Notes: generated from the letters alone by a model not told the origin. Positions 21,895-31,463 are shown, numbered from the stretch's first letter. The stretch is DNA of 35,554 bases from Erysipelotrichaceae bacterium (GCA_017419165.1 JAFOLW010000070.1:1-35554), one strand, 5' to 3'. Made by a program: numbers and translations.

Positions 21895-23286
21895 ATGAAC
21901 ATGGAATTAAATCAGAACAACAATATCAAAGAGATCATCAGCTTCATCCGTTCGGAAAAGAACGATGAAGCTTTACGTATTGCCTTGGAAGATTATCATG
22001 ACAAGGATATCGCCGAGACTCTGGAAGAATTAAGCGTCGAAGAAAGAAAGAAGCTTTACCGCATCATCGGACCGGAGAGGACCGGTGAGGTCTTCTCGTT
22101 CTTAAGAGAGGACGTCGATACGTACTTGTCGGAAGTCGGCCTGGATGCGGCAGCGAAGATCGTCGAAGAGATGGATACCGACGATGCGGTCGACCTGCTC
22201 GATCAGATCGATGATACGATCGAACAGAAGATCCTGGCGAAGATGGACGACAAGGTCGAGGAAGAGATCCGTCTCATCCAGTCTTACGATGAGGATGAAC
22301 TGGGTTCTTTGATGACGACCAACTTCATCAAGCTCAATGTTTTATATACGGTCAAGCAGGCGATGCGGGAACTCATCCGTCAGTCGGAAGACAATGACAA
22401 CATCGATATGCTGTATGTCGTTGACTCCAACAATTTGTTCTGCGGCGTCGTCGATCTGCGCGATCTGATCAAAGCCAGAGAGACCGACAAGTTCACGGAA
22501 CTGATCATCACATCTTTCCCGGTACTGTACGATCATGAAAAGATTGCCAACTGTCTCGAAGAGATCCGCGAATATTCGGAGAACTCTCTGCCGGTCTTAG
22601 ATCAGGACCAGCATCTGCTGGGCGTCATCACATCCACCGATATCATCGAAACGGTCGATGAAGAGATCTCCGATGACTACGCAAAACTCGGCGGTCTGTC
22701 TTCACAGGAAGACCTGCACGAGCCGTTGTTCGAATCGATGAAGAAGCGTCTTCCCTGGCTGGCAGCTCTGCTGGTATTGGGCATCGGCGTTTCGGCGGTC
22801 GTGGGCATCTTTGAGAATGTCGTCAAGGAGATCGCCATCATCGTCTGTTTCCAGTCCTTGGTCCTGGATATGGCCGGCAATGTCGGGACCCAGTCCCTGG
22901 CCGTCACCATCCGTGTTTTGATGGATGAAGAAGTCACGACAAAAGACAAGATACGTCTGATCCTCAAAGAGATGCGGGTCGGCTTCTCCAACGGTCTGCT
23001 GTTAGGCGTCGCCTCTTTCCTGTTCATCGGCTTGTATATCTTCCTGTTCAAGAAGTATACGCTGATGTTCTCGTTTGCGGTCTCGGCTTGTGTCGGTATC
23101 GCTCTGCTGGCAGCGATGCTGGTATCGTCTTTCGTCGGAACGACGGTCCCGATCATCTTCGATAAGATCCACATCGACCCGGCGGTCGCTTCCGGTCCGT
23201 TCATCACGACGATCAACGACCTGATCGCCGTCGTCTCCTATTACGGACTGGCCTGGATCCTGCTGCTGAACGTTCTGCATATGTAG
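21895..23286 (+). CDS. mgtE: magnesium transporter MgtE
   Basis: A 463-residue protein with the MgtE order: an N-terminal helical domain (SFIRSEKNDEALRIAL, then LSEVGLDAAAKIVEEMDTDDAVDLL), two CBS domains (about residues 130-255; SYDEDELGSLMTTNF starts the first), and five C-terminal transmembrane helices. FQSLVLDMAGNVGTQSL lies in the pore helices and matches the signature near the Mg2+ selectivity site. MgtE is a Mg2+ channel closed by cytosolic Mg2+ binding. ATG 21895 is chosen over 21874 because AAGAGGT lies 8 bases upstream. No M-box Mg2+ riboswitch signature was found before it. feoB follows 3 bases after its stop. Confidence 0.92.
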   Translation: MNMELNQNNNIKEIISFIRSEKNDEALRIALEDYHDKDIAETLEELSVEERKKLYRIIGPERTGEVFSFLREDVDTYLSEVGLDAAAKIVEEMDTDDAVDLLDQIDDTIEQKILAKMDDKVEEEIRLIQSYDEDELGSLMTTNFIKLNVLYTVKQAMRELIRQSEDNDNIDMLYVVDSNNLFCGVVDLRDLIKARETDKFTELIITSFPVLYDHEKIANCLEEIREYSENSLPVLDQDQHLLGVITSTDIIETVDEEISDDYAKLGGLSSQEDLHEPLFESMKKRLPWLAALLVLGIGVSAVVGIFENVVKEIAIIVCFQSLVLDMAGNVGTQSLAVTIRVLMDEEVTTKDKIRLILKEMRVGFSNGLLLGVASFLFIGLYIFLFKKYTLMFSFAVSACVGIALLAAMLVSSFVGTTVPIIFDKIHIDPAVASGPFITTINDLIAVVSYYGLAWILLLNVLHM

Positions 23287-23289
23287 TTT

Positions 23290-25650
23290 ATGGAAAAGAA
23301 AGAATCACTCACATTAAAAGATCTGAAGATCAATGAACATGCAAGGATCCTGAGTGTCTGCGGGCAGGGAGCTTTACGCCAGCACTTTTTGGATATGGGC
23401 GTCATCCCCGGTGCGGAACTGACAGTCGTCAAGTTCGCTCCGCTGGGCGATCCGATGGAACTGCAGATTCACGGCTATGAACTTTCCCTGCGTCTTGAGG
23501 ACGCCGAAAAGATCGCGATCGAAAGGATCCCGGATAGGAAAAACAAGCACACCCGTATCGAGAAACTGAGCGACAGTGAACATCCGGGCCTGGGTGAAGA
23601 GGGCCGGTTCCACGATAAGAAGAACGAGGATCCGCTCCCCGAAGGCGAGATGCTGAGTTTTGCTCTGGTGGGCAACCAGAATTCGGGCAAGACGACACTG
23701 TTCAACCAGCTGACCGGCTCCAACCAGCACGTCGGGAATTTCCCGGGCGTGACGGTAGACCGCAAGGACGGGGCGATCAAAGGTTCCCCCAACACCTGCA
23801 TCACCGACCTGCCGGGCATCTATTCGATGTCTCCGTATACCAACGAGGAGATCGTCTCCCGCAACTTTGTCCTGCACGAAAAGCCCAAGGCGATCATCAA
23901 TATCGTCGATGCGACCAACATCGAGCGCAATCTCTATCTTTCAATACAGCTGCTTGAGATGAACAAGCCGATGGTCATCGCCTTGAACATGATGGATGAA
24001 TTCACCGGCAACCACGGCAGCATCGACCTCAACGGTCTTGAAGAGCGGCTGGGCGTACCGGTCATCCCGATCTCGGCGATCAAGAACGAAGGCGTCGATG
24101 AGCTCGTCTCCCACGCCTTGCATATCGCAAAATATCAGGAAAGACCGAAGGTCCAGGACTTCTGTTCCAAGGAAGACCATGGCGGTGCCGTGCACAGAGC
24201 CATACATGCGGTAGAGAATCTGATCGAGGACCATGCCCAAAGGGCGGATCTGCCGCTTCGTTTTGCGGCGACCAAGGTCATCGAAAACGACCCTTTGATC
24301 TACGAACAGCTCGATCTTGACCAGAATGAGATCGAGGCCATCGATCATGTGATCTTACAGATGGAGAGGGAATCCGGCATGGACCGTTCGGCGGCCATGG
24401 CGGACATGCGTTTCGATTTCATCGAGCGGGTCTGTGAAGCGACGATCGTCCGTCCCAAGGAGTCCAAAGAAAGGATCCGTTCGGAGAAGATCGACAATGT
24501 CCTGACCGGCAAGTGGACGGCCATCCCGTGTTTCATCCTGGTCATGTCTCTGGTCTTCTTGCTGACGTTCAATGTGATCGGACCGTTCTTCCAGGATATC
24601 CTGGAAGTCTGGATCGCACAGCTGGGCGATGCTTTGCTGGATCTTCTGACAAGGATGCAGGTCAATGACATGCTGCTGTCCTTCGTTTCCAAGGGACTGA
24701 TCGAAGGTGTGGGAAGCGTTTTGAGTTTCTTCCCGATCGTCGTGACTTTGTTCTTCTTCTTATCGATCATGGAAGACAGCGGCTATATCGCCAGAGTTGC
24801 CTTCTTTATGGATAAACTGCTTCGTAAGATCGGCCTGTCGGGCCGTTCGATCGTGCCAATGCTGATCGGTTTCGGCTGCACGGTGCCGGCGGTCATGGCG
24901 ACCAGGACCCTGCCCAGCAAGCGGGACCGTTATATGACGATCTTGCTGACGCCGTTCATGTCCTGTTCGGCGAAACTGCCGATCTACGGGTATTTCGCCA
25001 ATGCCTTTTTCCCGGGCAAGGCCGGTTACATCATGGTCGGGCTGTATCTGCTGGGGATCATTGTAGCCATACTGATGGCGCTGATCATGAAGAATTCGAT
25101 CTTCTCAGGCAACGCCGTTCCATTTGTCATGGAACTGCCAAATTACCGTATGCCGGGCGTGAAAAATGTTGCGCAGTTACTTTGGGACAAGTCCAAGGAC
25201 TTCATCACCCGGGCCTTCTCGGTGATCCTGATCTCGACGGTCGTCGTCTGGTTCTTACAGCAGTTCGATATCGGCCTCAATGCAGTAGAATCTTCTTCGG
25301 ATTCCATCATGGCTTCGATCGCCGGTCTGCTGGTACCGATATTCAGGCCGCTGGGTCTGGGTGACTGGCGCATCGTGACTTCGCTAGTCTCGGGTTTCAT
25401 GGCGAAAGAAAGCGTGGTCGCGACATTGGAAGTCTCCTTCGGAAGCAGGATCCATGAGGTCTTCGATCCGGTCTCCGCCATGACGATCCTGGTCTTCTCG
25501 CTGCTGTATACGCCGTGTGTCGCGGCGATCGCGGCAATGAAGCGGGAACTCGGAGGCAAGTGGGCGATCGGCATCGTCTTGTGGCAATGCCTGGTGGCTT
25601 ATGTTGTGGCGTTCATCGTCCGGCTCATCTGCATTTCGATCGGAATGTAA
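23290..25650 (+). CDS. feoB: ferrous iron transporter FeoA-FeoB fusion
   Basis: A 786-residue protein. Residues about 8-80 are an SH3-like FeoA domain (HFLDMGVIPGAELTVV). The G domain starts near 122: GNQNSGKTT at 128-136 (G1), DLPG at 173-176 (G3), NMMDE (G4) and an SAIK G5. The membrane half has GFGCTVPAVMATRTLPSKRD and LTPFMSCSAKLPIY, the Gate motifs with conserved Cys residues that form the Fe2+ path. FeoB imports Fe2+ in anaerobes; FeoA modulates it. The linker between FeoA and the G domain (about 82-120) is charged and unstructured. It is transcribed with mgtE; no good ribosome site is seen, so translation is probably coupled. Confidence 0.93.
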   Translation: MEKKESLTLKDLKINEHARILSVCGQGALRQHFLDMGVIPGAELTVVKFAPLGDPMELQIHGYELSLRLEDAEKIAIERIPDRKNKHTRIEKLSDSEHPGLGEEGRFHDKKNEDPLPEGEMLSFALVGNQNSGKTTLFNQLTGSNQHVGNFPGVTVDRKDGAIKGSPNTCITDLPGIYSMSPYTNEEIVSRNFVLHEKPKAIINIVDATNIERNLYLSIQLLEMNKPMVIALNMMDEFTGNHGSIDLNGLEERLGVPVIPISAIKNEGVDELVSHALHIAKYQERPKVQDFCSKEDHGGAVHRAIHAVENLIEDHAQRADLPLRFAATKVIENDPLIYEQLDLDQNEIEAIDHVILQMERESGMDRSAAMADMRFDFIERVCEATIVRPKESKERIRSEKIDNVLTGKWTAIPCFILVMSLVFLLTFNVIGPFFQDILEVWIAQLGDALLDLLTRMQVNDMLLSFVSKGLIEGVGSVLSFFPIVVTLFFFLSIMEDSGYIARVAFFMDKLLRKIGLSGRSIVPMLIGFGCTVPAVMATRTLPSKRDRYMTILLTPFMSCSAKLPIYGYFANAFFPGKAGYIMVGLYLLGIIVAILMALIMKNSIFSGNAVPFVMELPNYRMPGVKNVAQLLWDKSKDFITRAFSVILISTVVVWFLQQFDIGLNAVESSSDSIMASIAGLLVPIFRPLGLGDWRIVTSLVSGFMAKESVVATLEVSFGSRIHEVFDPVSAMTILVFSLLYTPCVAAIAAMKRELGGKWAIGIVLWQCLVAYVVAFIVRLICISIGM

Positions 25651-25654
25651 GTAC

Positions 25655-25677
25655 AAGGAGGTCAGACCTCCTTTTTT
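25655..25677 (+). terminator. terminator of the mgtE-feoB operon
   Basis: AAGGAGGT (25655-25662), loop CAG, ACCTCCTT (25666-25673), then further T to 25677. Confidence 0.85.
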
Positions 25678-25808
25678 CATTTGTTCAGTTATTTTGTCTT
25701 CTGCTCAGCTTGAACGGTTTTCATTGTAAGAAATTTTCAATCCCTTTCGAAAAATGTACTGAAATTGATATAAACTGTGCCGAAAAATCGGAAACTGAAG
25801 AGCGATTT

Positions 25809-25817
25809 TGCTAGAAT
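25809..25817 (+). promoter_or_regulatory. extended -10 promoter of the pckA-oad operon
   Basis: TGC directly followed by TAGAAT (25812-25817). No good -35 is present, as is common with extended -10 promoters. The leader of about 40 bases contains a possible small hairpin, GCTGT (25828) with ACAGC (25841). The rest of 25678-25808 is AT-rich and shows no gene. Confidence 0.5.
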
Positions 25818-25864
25818 AAAGGGGAATGCTGTTTTTTCGGACAGCTTAGAAGGGGGATCGTAAA

Positions 25865-27472
25865 GTGTATATCGATCTGAACAAATATGGGATCAACGAT
25901 GTCAAAGAGATCGTCTATAACCCATCTTATGAAACGCTCTATGAAGAAGAACTCAAGCCGGAACTGGAAGGTTATGAAAAAGGACAGGAGACCGAGTTAG
26001 GTGCTGTCAATGTCATGACCGGGATCTATACCGGCCGTTCTCCTAAGGACAAGTATATTGTCATGGATGAGAATTCCAAGGATACTGTCTGGTGGACTTC
26101 AAAGGATTATCCGAACGATAATCATCCGATGAGCGAAGAAACATTTGAATACGTCAAGGAGCTTGCGAGAAAGCAGCTTTCCGGTAAGAGACTGTTTGTC
26201 GTGGATGCGTATTGCGGTGCAAACAAGGATACGCGCATGGCCGTCCGTTTCGTCATGGAAGTTGCCTGGCAGGCTCATTTTGTAAGGAACATGTTCATCA
26301 AGCCGTCCAAGGAAGAGGAAGAGTCCTTTGAACCGGATTTCGTCGTCTACTGTGCTTCCAAGGCGAAGGTGGAGAATTACAAGGAGCTCGGTCTGAATTC
26401 CGAGACCTGCGTCGCCTTCAACATCACTTCCCGGGAACAGGTCATCATCAATACCTGGTACGGCGGTGAGATGAAGAAAGGCATGTTCTCGATGATGAAC
26501 TACTATCTGCCGCTCAAGGGCATGGCTTCCATGCACTGTTCCGCGAATACGGATATGAACGGCGAGAATACCGCCATCTTCTTCGGTCTTTCCGGTACCG
26601 GCAAGACGACGCTGTCGGCCGATCCGAAGAGACTTTTGATCGGCGATGATGAGCACGGCTGGGATGACAACGGCGTCTTCAATCTGGAAGGCGGCTGCTA
26701 TGCCAAAGTCATCGATCTGGACAAGGAATCCGAGCCGGACATCTACAATGCGATCCGCAGGGATGCGTTATTGGAGAATGTGACGGTCGACGAAAACGGC
26801 AAGATCGATTTCCATGACAAGTCCGTCACGGAAAATACCCGTGTCTCTTATCCGATCGATCATATCGAAAAGATCGTCAAGCCGATCTCGGCTGCTCCGG
26901 CTGCGAAGAACGTCATCTTCCTGTCTGCGGATGCGTTCGGCGTTCTGCCGCCGGTTTCGATCCTGGATCCGGAACAGACACAGTATTACTTCCTCTCCGG
27001 TTTTACCGCAAAGCTCGCCGGTACGGAAAGAGGCATCACCGAACCGACGCCGACGTTCTCGGCATGTTTCGGCCAGGCATTCCTGGAACTGCATCCGACC
27101 AAATATGCGCAAGAACTCGTCAAGAAGATGAAAGCATCCGGTGCCAAGGCATACCTGGTCAACACCGGGTGGAACGGTACGCATAAGCGTATCTCGATCA
27201 AGGATACCAGAGGCATCATCGATGCGATCCTGAACGGTTCGATCAACAGCTGCGAGACCAAGAAGATCCCGTATTTCGATTTCGAGGTCCCGACTTCTCT
27301 GGAGGGTGTCGATACGAAGATCCTGGATCCGCGCGATACCTATGAATTCGCTCATTCCTGGGACGTCAAGGCCAAAGACCTGGCTTCCCGATTCATCAAG
27401 AATTTCAAGAAATATGAGACCAGCGAGGCAGGCAAGGCTTTAGTCGCGGCAGGACCTCATATCGAGGATTAG
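25865..27472 (+). CDS. pckA: phosphoenolpyruvate carboxykinase (ATP)
   Basis: A 535-residue enzyme, normal length for ATP-type PEPCK. The kinase-1a P-loop GLSGTGKTT lies near residue 241, with [12 protein letters not shown] (kinase-2, metal binding) after it, and the substrate loop [11 protein letters not shown] near residue 55. It interconverts oxaloacetate + ATP and PEP + CO2 + ADP; in fermenters it often runs towards oxaloacetate, making ATP. It starts with GTG, preceded by AAGGGGG nine bases upstream. The decarboxylase alpha gene follows 6 bases after the stop, so PEPCK feeds directly into the oxaloacetate decarboxylase. Confidence 0.95.
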   Translation: MYIDLNKYGINDVKEIVYNPSYETLYEEELKPELEGYEKGQETELGAVNVMTGIYTGRSPKDKYIVMDENSKDTVWWTSKDYPNDNHPMSEETFEYVKELARKQLSGKRLFVVDAYCGANKDTRMAVRFVMEVAWQAHFVRNMFIKPSKEEEESFEPDFVVYCASKAKVENYKELGLNSETCVAFNITSREQVIINTWYGGEMKKGMFSMMNYYLPLKGMASMHCSANTDMNGENTAIFFGLSGTGKTTLSADPKRLLIGDDEHGWDDNGVFNLEGGCYAKVIDLDKESEPDIYNAIRRDALLENVTVDENGKIDFHDKSVTENTRVSYPIDHIEKIVKPISAAPAAKNVIFLSADAFGVLPPVSILDPEQTQYYFLSGFTAKLAGTERGITEPTPTFSACFGQAFLELHPTKYAQELVKKMKASGAKAYLVNTGWNGTHKRISIKDTRGIIDAILNGSINSCETKKIPYFDFEVPTSLEGVDTKILDPRDTYEFAHSWDVKAKDLASRFIKNFKKYETSEAGKALVAAGPHIED

Positions 27473-27478
27473 CCGTCT

Positions 27479-28852
27479 ATGGTCAAGATCGTTGAAACTT
27501 CGGTCCGGGACGGTCATCAGTCACTGTTTGCCACCCGTATGACGACAAAGGAAGTCGTCGACTTATGCAAGATCTACGATGATGCGGGTTACTACGCCAT
27601 CGAGGTCTGGGGCGGGGCAACGTTCGATGCGGCGATGCGTTTTCTGGACGAAGATCCCTGGGAGAGACTCAGGGAAGTGAAAAAGGTCTGCAAGAAGACC
27701 AAACTGCAGATGTTGTTCCGCGGGCAGAACATCCTGGGCTACCGTCATTATTCCGACGATGTCGTCGACATGTTCTGCAAGAAGTCGATCGAAAACGGCA
27801 TCGATATCATCCGTATCTTCGATGCGCTGAACGATATCCGCAACCTGAGACAGGCCGTCGAATCGACGAAGAAGTACGGCGGCGAATGCCAGATCGCTTT
27901 GTCTTATACGACATCGCCTGTCCATACCGTCGAGTATTATGTCTCTCTGGCTAAGGAAGTCGAATCTCTGGGTGCCGATTCCTTGTGCATCAAGGATATG
28001 GCCGGTGTATTGCTTCCGGAAGATGCGACGAAGCTCGTCAAGGCGATCAAGGCGGAGATCAAGATCCCGCTGGAACTGCATTCCCATTGCACGGCCGGGG
28101 TCTGCGAGATGACTTATATGGCGGCCATCAAGGCCGGTGTCGACATCGTCGATACTTCATTATCCCCGCTGTCCAACGGCACGGCACAGCCTTCCACACA
28201 GGCTTTATGTGACGCTTTGAAGGGAACGGAATATGATCCGAAACTGGATCTGGAAGTCTTACATAAGGCGGAACCGATCATGACGGACATCGTCAACAAA
28301 TATGTCAAGAACGGTTTATTGAATCCGAAATCTCTTCAAGTCAATCCCAATATCCTGACTTATCAGGTGCCGGGCGGCATGTTATCGAACATGATCAAAC
28401 AGCTGACCGACCAAGGTGCCATGGATAAGTATGAGGAAGTCCTGCGGGAGATCCCGAAGGTCAGAAAAGACCTCGGCTATCCGCCGTTAGTCACGCCGAT
28501 GTCACAGATGGTTGGTACGCAAGCCGTCCTCAATGTCTTGAACGGGGAGCGTTACAAGATGTGTGCCAAGGAGATCAAGGATTATCTCCATGGAAGATAC
28601 GGCAAGTCTCCGGCGGAAGTCGATCCGGATATCCGGAAGATGATCATCGGCGATGATGAAGTCATCACCTGCCGTCCGGCAGATCTTCTCGAACCGGAAT
28701 TCGACAAGCTCAAGGAACAGTACAAGGACATTGCAAGAAGCGATGAAGACGTACTGTCGCTGGCACTGTTTGAAAATGTCGCCGTCTCTTTCCTGAAGAA
28801 GAAATATGCTTCGCAAGAGGATGAGACCGACGAATTTGAAATGTTCATATAG
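27479..28852 (+). CDS. oadA: oxaloacetate decarboxylase alpha subunit (carboxyltransferase)
   Basis: A 457-residue carboxyltransferase of the OadA/pyruvate carboxylase 5S type. VRDGHQSLFATRM opens the TIM barrel and supplies the metal-binding Asp11; QMLFRGQN, IKDMAGVLLP and LHSHCTAG carry the conserved substrate residues, including the Lys and two His ligands. The C-terminal domain is present, but the biotin-carrier domain fused to many OadA proteins is absent; a separate carrier gene lies downstream. It moves CO2 from oxaloacetate to biotin, giving pyruvate. GAGGA in the last codons of pckA serves as ribosome site. Confidence 0.92.
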   Translation: MVKIVETSVRDGHQSLFATRMTTKEVVDLCKIYDDAGYYAIEVWGGATFDAAMRFLDEDPWERLREVKKVCKKTKLQMLFRGQNILGYRHYSDDVVDMFCKKSIENGIDIIRIFDALNDIRNLRQAVESTKKYGGECQIALSYTTSPVHTVEYYVSLAKEVESLGADSLCIKDMAGVLLPEDATKLVKAIKAEIKIPLELHSHCTAGVCEMTYMAAIKAGVDIVDTSLSPLSNGTAQPSTQALCDALKGTEYDPKLDLEVLHKAEPIMTDIVNKYVKNGLLNPKSLQVNPNILTYQVPGGMLSNMIKQLTDQGAMDKYEEVLREIPKVRKDLGYPPLVTPMSQMVGTQAVLNVLNGERYKMCAKEIKDYLHGRYGKSPAEVDPDIRKMIIGDDEVITCRPADLLEPEFDKLKEQYKDIARSDEDVLSLALFENVAVSFLKKKYASQEDETDEFEMFI

Positions 28853-28858
28853 GAGGGC

Positions 28859-29122
28859 ATGATGGATTTTACACCGGATTATTCAGGCATCATCGCCATA
28901 TTCGTCTACCTGGGCATCCTGATCCTGATCTCGAAGTTCAAGAGACCGGACAAGGAAGAAACTCAGGAAGAGGAAGCACCTGTCAATAAATCGATAAAAG
29001 AATATACACCTTTGGATCTGAACGATGAAGATGCGACGGTTGCCTGCCTGGTGGCAGCGATCGAGTGCCGCAATGAAGCACACAAAAACGTTCAGATCAA
29101 AAGTGTCAGGAGGATCAGTTAA
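28859..29122 (+). CDS. oadG: oxaloacetate decarboxylase gamma (OadG-like) subunit
   Basis: An 87-residue protein with one N-terminal helix (about residues 8-28) followed by a charged linker and a C-terminal DEDATVACLVAAIECR segment, the pattern of OadG. OadG anchors the alpha subunit to the membrane-bound beta subunit. The start is ATG 28859 or 28862 behind TAGGAGGGC. The TAA stop overlaps the ATG of the biotin-carrier gene by one base. Confidence 0.75.
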   Translation: MMDFTPDYSGIIAIFVYLGILILISKFKRPDKEETQEEEAPVNKSIKEYTPLDLNDEDATVACLVAAIECRNEAHKNVQIKSVRRIS

Positions 29123-29463
29123 TGAAAGTCTATAAAGTCAAAGTCAACGGCAAGGTCTATGAAGTCGAAGTGGAAGCCGTCGACGAGGTCAAGGGCAGCA
29201 TTGAAGCCCCTGCAGAAGTGAAAAAAGAAGCTGTCACCGTTTCCGAAGGTGCCAACGATATCCTGGCGCCGATCGCCGGTAAGGTCTTATCGGTCAAGGT
29301 CAATGTCGGTGATACCGTCAAGAAAGGCCAGACCGTCGCCATCATCGAAGCGATGAAACTGGAAAATGAGATCCAGTCGGCGTATGACGGCAAGGTCAAA
29401 CAGATCGTCGTTTCTGCCGGTGACGATGTCCGGAACAAAGACGTTCTGATCGTACTGGAGTAA
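29122..29463 (+). CDS. biotin carrier protein of the decarboxylase
   Basis: A 113-residue protein. The N-terminus (residues 1-15) is a short strand of VYKVKVNGKVYEVEVE type, common in decarboxylase carriers; residues about 47-113 form a biotinyl domain with EAMKLE, whose Lys is biotinylated. It shuttles CO2 from the alpha to the beta subunit. It overlaps the genes on both sides by one base (TAATG), showing tight coupling. Confidence 0.9.
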   Translation: MKVYKVKVNGKVYEVEVEAVDEVKGSIEAPAEVKKEAVTVSEGANDILAPIAGKVLSVKVNVGDTVKKGQTVAIIEAMKLENEIQSAYDGKVKQIVVSAGDDVRNKDVLIVLE

Positions 29464-30176
29464 TGAAAGAACTGTTCTTTGATACGATCGATTCGACCAA
29501 TACGTATCTGAAAGCGCATTATGAGCAGCTTGAAGATCAGACCTTCGTCCGTGCGGATCTGCAGACGGCCGGAAAGGGCAGGAGCGGCAGGAAGTGGACG
29601 GCGTCCAAAGGCAAGAACCTGACGTTCTCGCTGCTGATCAAAGATGAGAAGGTCATGGAGAAGTTTGCGTCTCTTTCGGTCTTGTCTGCCTACAGCGTCC
29701 TTGAAAGCATGAAAAAAATCGGCTTGAAGGATCTTTCGATCAAATGGCCGAATGATGTCTACGTGAAGGATGCCAAGATCTGCGGGATCCTGTTAGAGGC
29801 GGTGTCAAAGGCGAAGATGGAGGCTCTGATCATCGGGATCGGCATCAATGTCAATGAAGAGGATTTCGCAACAGGACTTCTTCATGAACCGACGTCGATG
29901 AAAAAGCAGCTTCATGAGGATGTCGATATCGGATCGTTCAAAGATGTCGTCTATGATAAATTGATTCAAACGGTTGAAAAACTGAAATCGGGATGTGATC
30001 TTTATGAGGAAGTCAAAGCTTATGACTACCTCAAAGGGAAAGAAGTCTATTGCAGGATCGGGGATGAGAAAAAGAAAGTCAAAGTCCTGGGGATCGGTGA
30101 GGATTATTCCCTGAAGGTCCTGTGGCAAGGAAAAGAACTTTCCTTGTTCAGTGATGAGGTCACATTCCATCTTTGA
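29463..30176 (+). CDS. birA: biotin--[biotin carboxyl carrier protein] ligase
   Basis: A 237-residue group I biotin ligase without a DNA-binding domain. It has GKGRSGRKWTASKGKNL, which holds biotinyl-AMP, then SIKWPNDVYV and KICGILLEA, the catalytic and biotin-binding motifs, and a small C-terminal SH3-like domain. Lacking the helix-turn-helix it cannot be the BirA repressor. Its position next to the biotin-carrier gene suggests dedicated biotinylation of this complex. Its ATG overlaps the previous stop by one base. Confidence 0.9.
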   Translation: MKELFFDTIDSTNTYLKAHYEQLEDQTFVRADLQTAGKGRSGRKWTASKGKNLTFSLLIKDEKVMEKFASLSVLSAYSVLESMKKIGLKDLSIKWPNDVYVKDAKICGILLEAVSKAKMEALIIGIGINVNEEDFATGLLHEPTSMKKQLHEDVDIGSFKDVVYDKLIQTVEKLKSGCDLYEEVKAYDYLKGKEVYCRIGDEKKKVKVLGIGEDYSLKVLWQGKELSLFSDEVTFHL

Positions 30177-30188
30177 TTGGGGGTTATT

Positions 30189-31307
30189 ATGAGTTTTCTA
30201 TATGAAAATCTGCTGCAGCTTTCCTGGCAGCAAGTCACCATGTGGGTGATCGGCGGTATTTTGATCTATCTGGCGATCGCCAAGGACATGGAACCGTCGC
30301 TGCTGTTACCGATCGGCTTTGGCGCGATCTTGGTCAATCTGCCGTTTTCCGGCGCGGTCGATCAGTACATCAACGGGATCTTCCAGGAAGGGCCGCTGTC
30401 CGCTTTATACAGCGCAGGTATCGCCAACGAACTGTTTCCGTTATTGTTGTTCATCGGCATCGGGGCGATGTGCGACTTCGGTCCGCTATTGACCAATCCG
30501 TCGCTGATGATGTTCGGCGCTGCTGCGCAGTTCGGTATCTTTTTCACTTTCTGTCTGGCATCGATGTTCTTCCCGGTCAACGATGCCGCTTCGATCGCGA
30601 CGATCGGTGCGGCGGACGGTCCGACGGCCATCGTCGTTGCCCAGAAACTGCATTCCACCTATTTGGGTCCGATCATGGTTGCTGCCTATTCCTATATGGC
30701 TCTGGTGCCGATCATCCAGCCGCCGGTCATCCGCGCTTTGACGACCAAGAAAGAGCGCATGATCCGCATGGACTATGAACCAAAAGACGTTTCCAGGACC
30801 ACGAGGATCTTGTTCCCGATCATCATCACGGTGATCGCCGGACTGATCTCGCCGGCTTCCGTTTCTCTGGTCGGTTTCCTGATGTTCGGTAACCTTTTGA
30901 AGGAATGCGGCGTCTTAAACGGCCTGTCCGACACGGCACAGGGCGCCATGGCCAACATGATCACGCTGTTACTTGGCATCACCGTCGCATCGCAGATGCA
31001 GGCGGAGAACTTCCTGAAGCCGGATACGCTGATGATCTTGGGCATGGGCTTATTCGCCTTCGTCTTTGATACGGCAGGCGGCGTTTTGTTCGCCAAACTT
31101 CTGAATCTGTTCTTGAAGAAGAAGGTCAATCCGATGATCGGTGCCGCCGGTATCTCGGCATTCCCGATGTCCGGCCGTATCATTCATAAGATGGGCTTGG
31201 AAGAAGACAATCAGAATTTCCTGCTGATGCATTCGATGGGTGTCAATGTCTCCGGACAGATCGCATCCGTCGTTGCCGGCGGTCTGATCATGAGCTTCTT
31301 CATGTAG
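30189..31307 (+). CDS. oadB: Na+-translocating decarboxylase beta subunit
   Basis: A 372-residue membrane protein with about nine to eleven helices. The pore region has VNDAASIATIGAADGPTAI, which carries the conserved Asp involved in Na+ transport, and a later SAFPMSGRIIHKMG near the C-terminus, both family signatures of OadB/MmdB/GcdB. It decarboxylates carboxybiotin and exports Na+. ATG 30189 is taken because GGGGGTT precedes it; an upstream TTG at 30177 has none. It is followed 12 bases later by a 44-residue membrane protein. Confidence 0.93.
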   Translation: MSFLYENLLQLSWQQVTMWVIGGILIYLAIAKDMEPSLLLPIGFGAILVNLPFSGAVDQYINGIFQEGPLSALYSAGIANELFPLLLFIGIGAMCDFGPLLTNPSLMMFGAAAQFGIFFTFCLASMFFPVNDAASIATIGAADGPTAIVVAQKLHSTYLGPIMVAAYSYMALVPIIQPPVIRALTTKKERMIRMDYEPKDVSRTTRILFPIIITVIAGLISPASVSLVGFLMFGNLLKECGVLNGLSDTAQGAMANMITLLLGITVASQMQAENFLKPDTLMILGMGLFAFVFDTAGGVLFAKLLNLFLKKKVNPMIGAAGISAFPMSGRIIHKMGLEEDNQNFLLMHSMGVNVSGQIASVVAGGLIMSFFM

Positions 31308-31319
31308 GAGGTCAAGAGA

Positions 31320-31454
31320 ATGAGTTTTACACCGATGAATTTCCTGAACAACCTGATCTACATCTTCAAGGGAGAGGTCGGTCTGTTCTTTGCCTTGGGG
31401 ATCATCGCCTTGTCGACGATCGTCCTGAACAAGGTATTCACGACCAAGAAATAA
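31320..31454 (+). CDS. 44-residue one-helix protein at the end of the decarboxylase operon
   Basis: ATG 31320, stop TAA 31452-31454. The preceding TAGGAGGTC is a strong ribosome site with normal spacing, itself overlapping the beta-subunit stop codon. The peptide has a short amphipathic N-terminus (MSFTPMNFLNN), one hydrophobic helix (about residues 20-37, LFFALGIIALSTIVL) and a basic end TTKK. It lies in the same operon as the Na+ pump and just before the terminator. I know no named family for it; the related methylmalonyl-CoA decarboxylase of Veillonella has a small fifth (epsilon) subunit, so an accessory-subunit role is an inference. Confidence 0.7.
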   Translation: MSFTPMNFLNNLIYIFKGEVGLFFALGIIALSTIVLNKVFTTKK

Positions 31455-31463
31455 GAAAATGAA

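Noticed and set aside
25710..25730. CcpA cre site upstream of pckA (TGAACGGTTTTCA)
   Set aside because: The string is one base too short and the central CG is out of register with the cre consensus.
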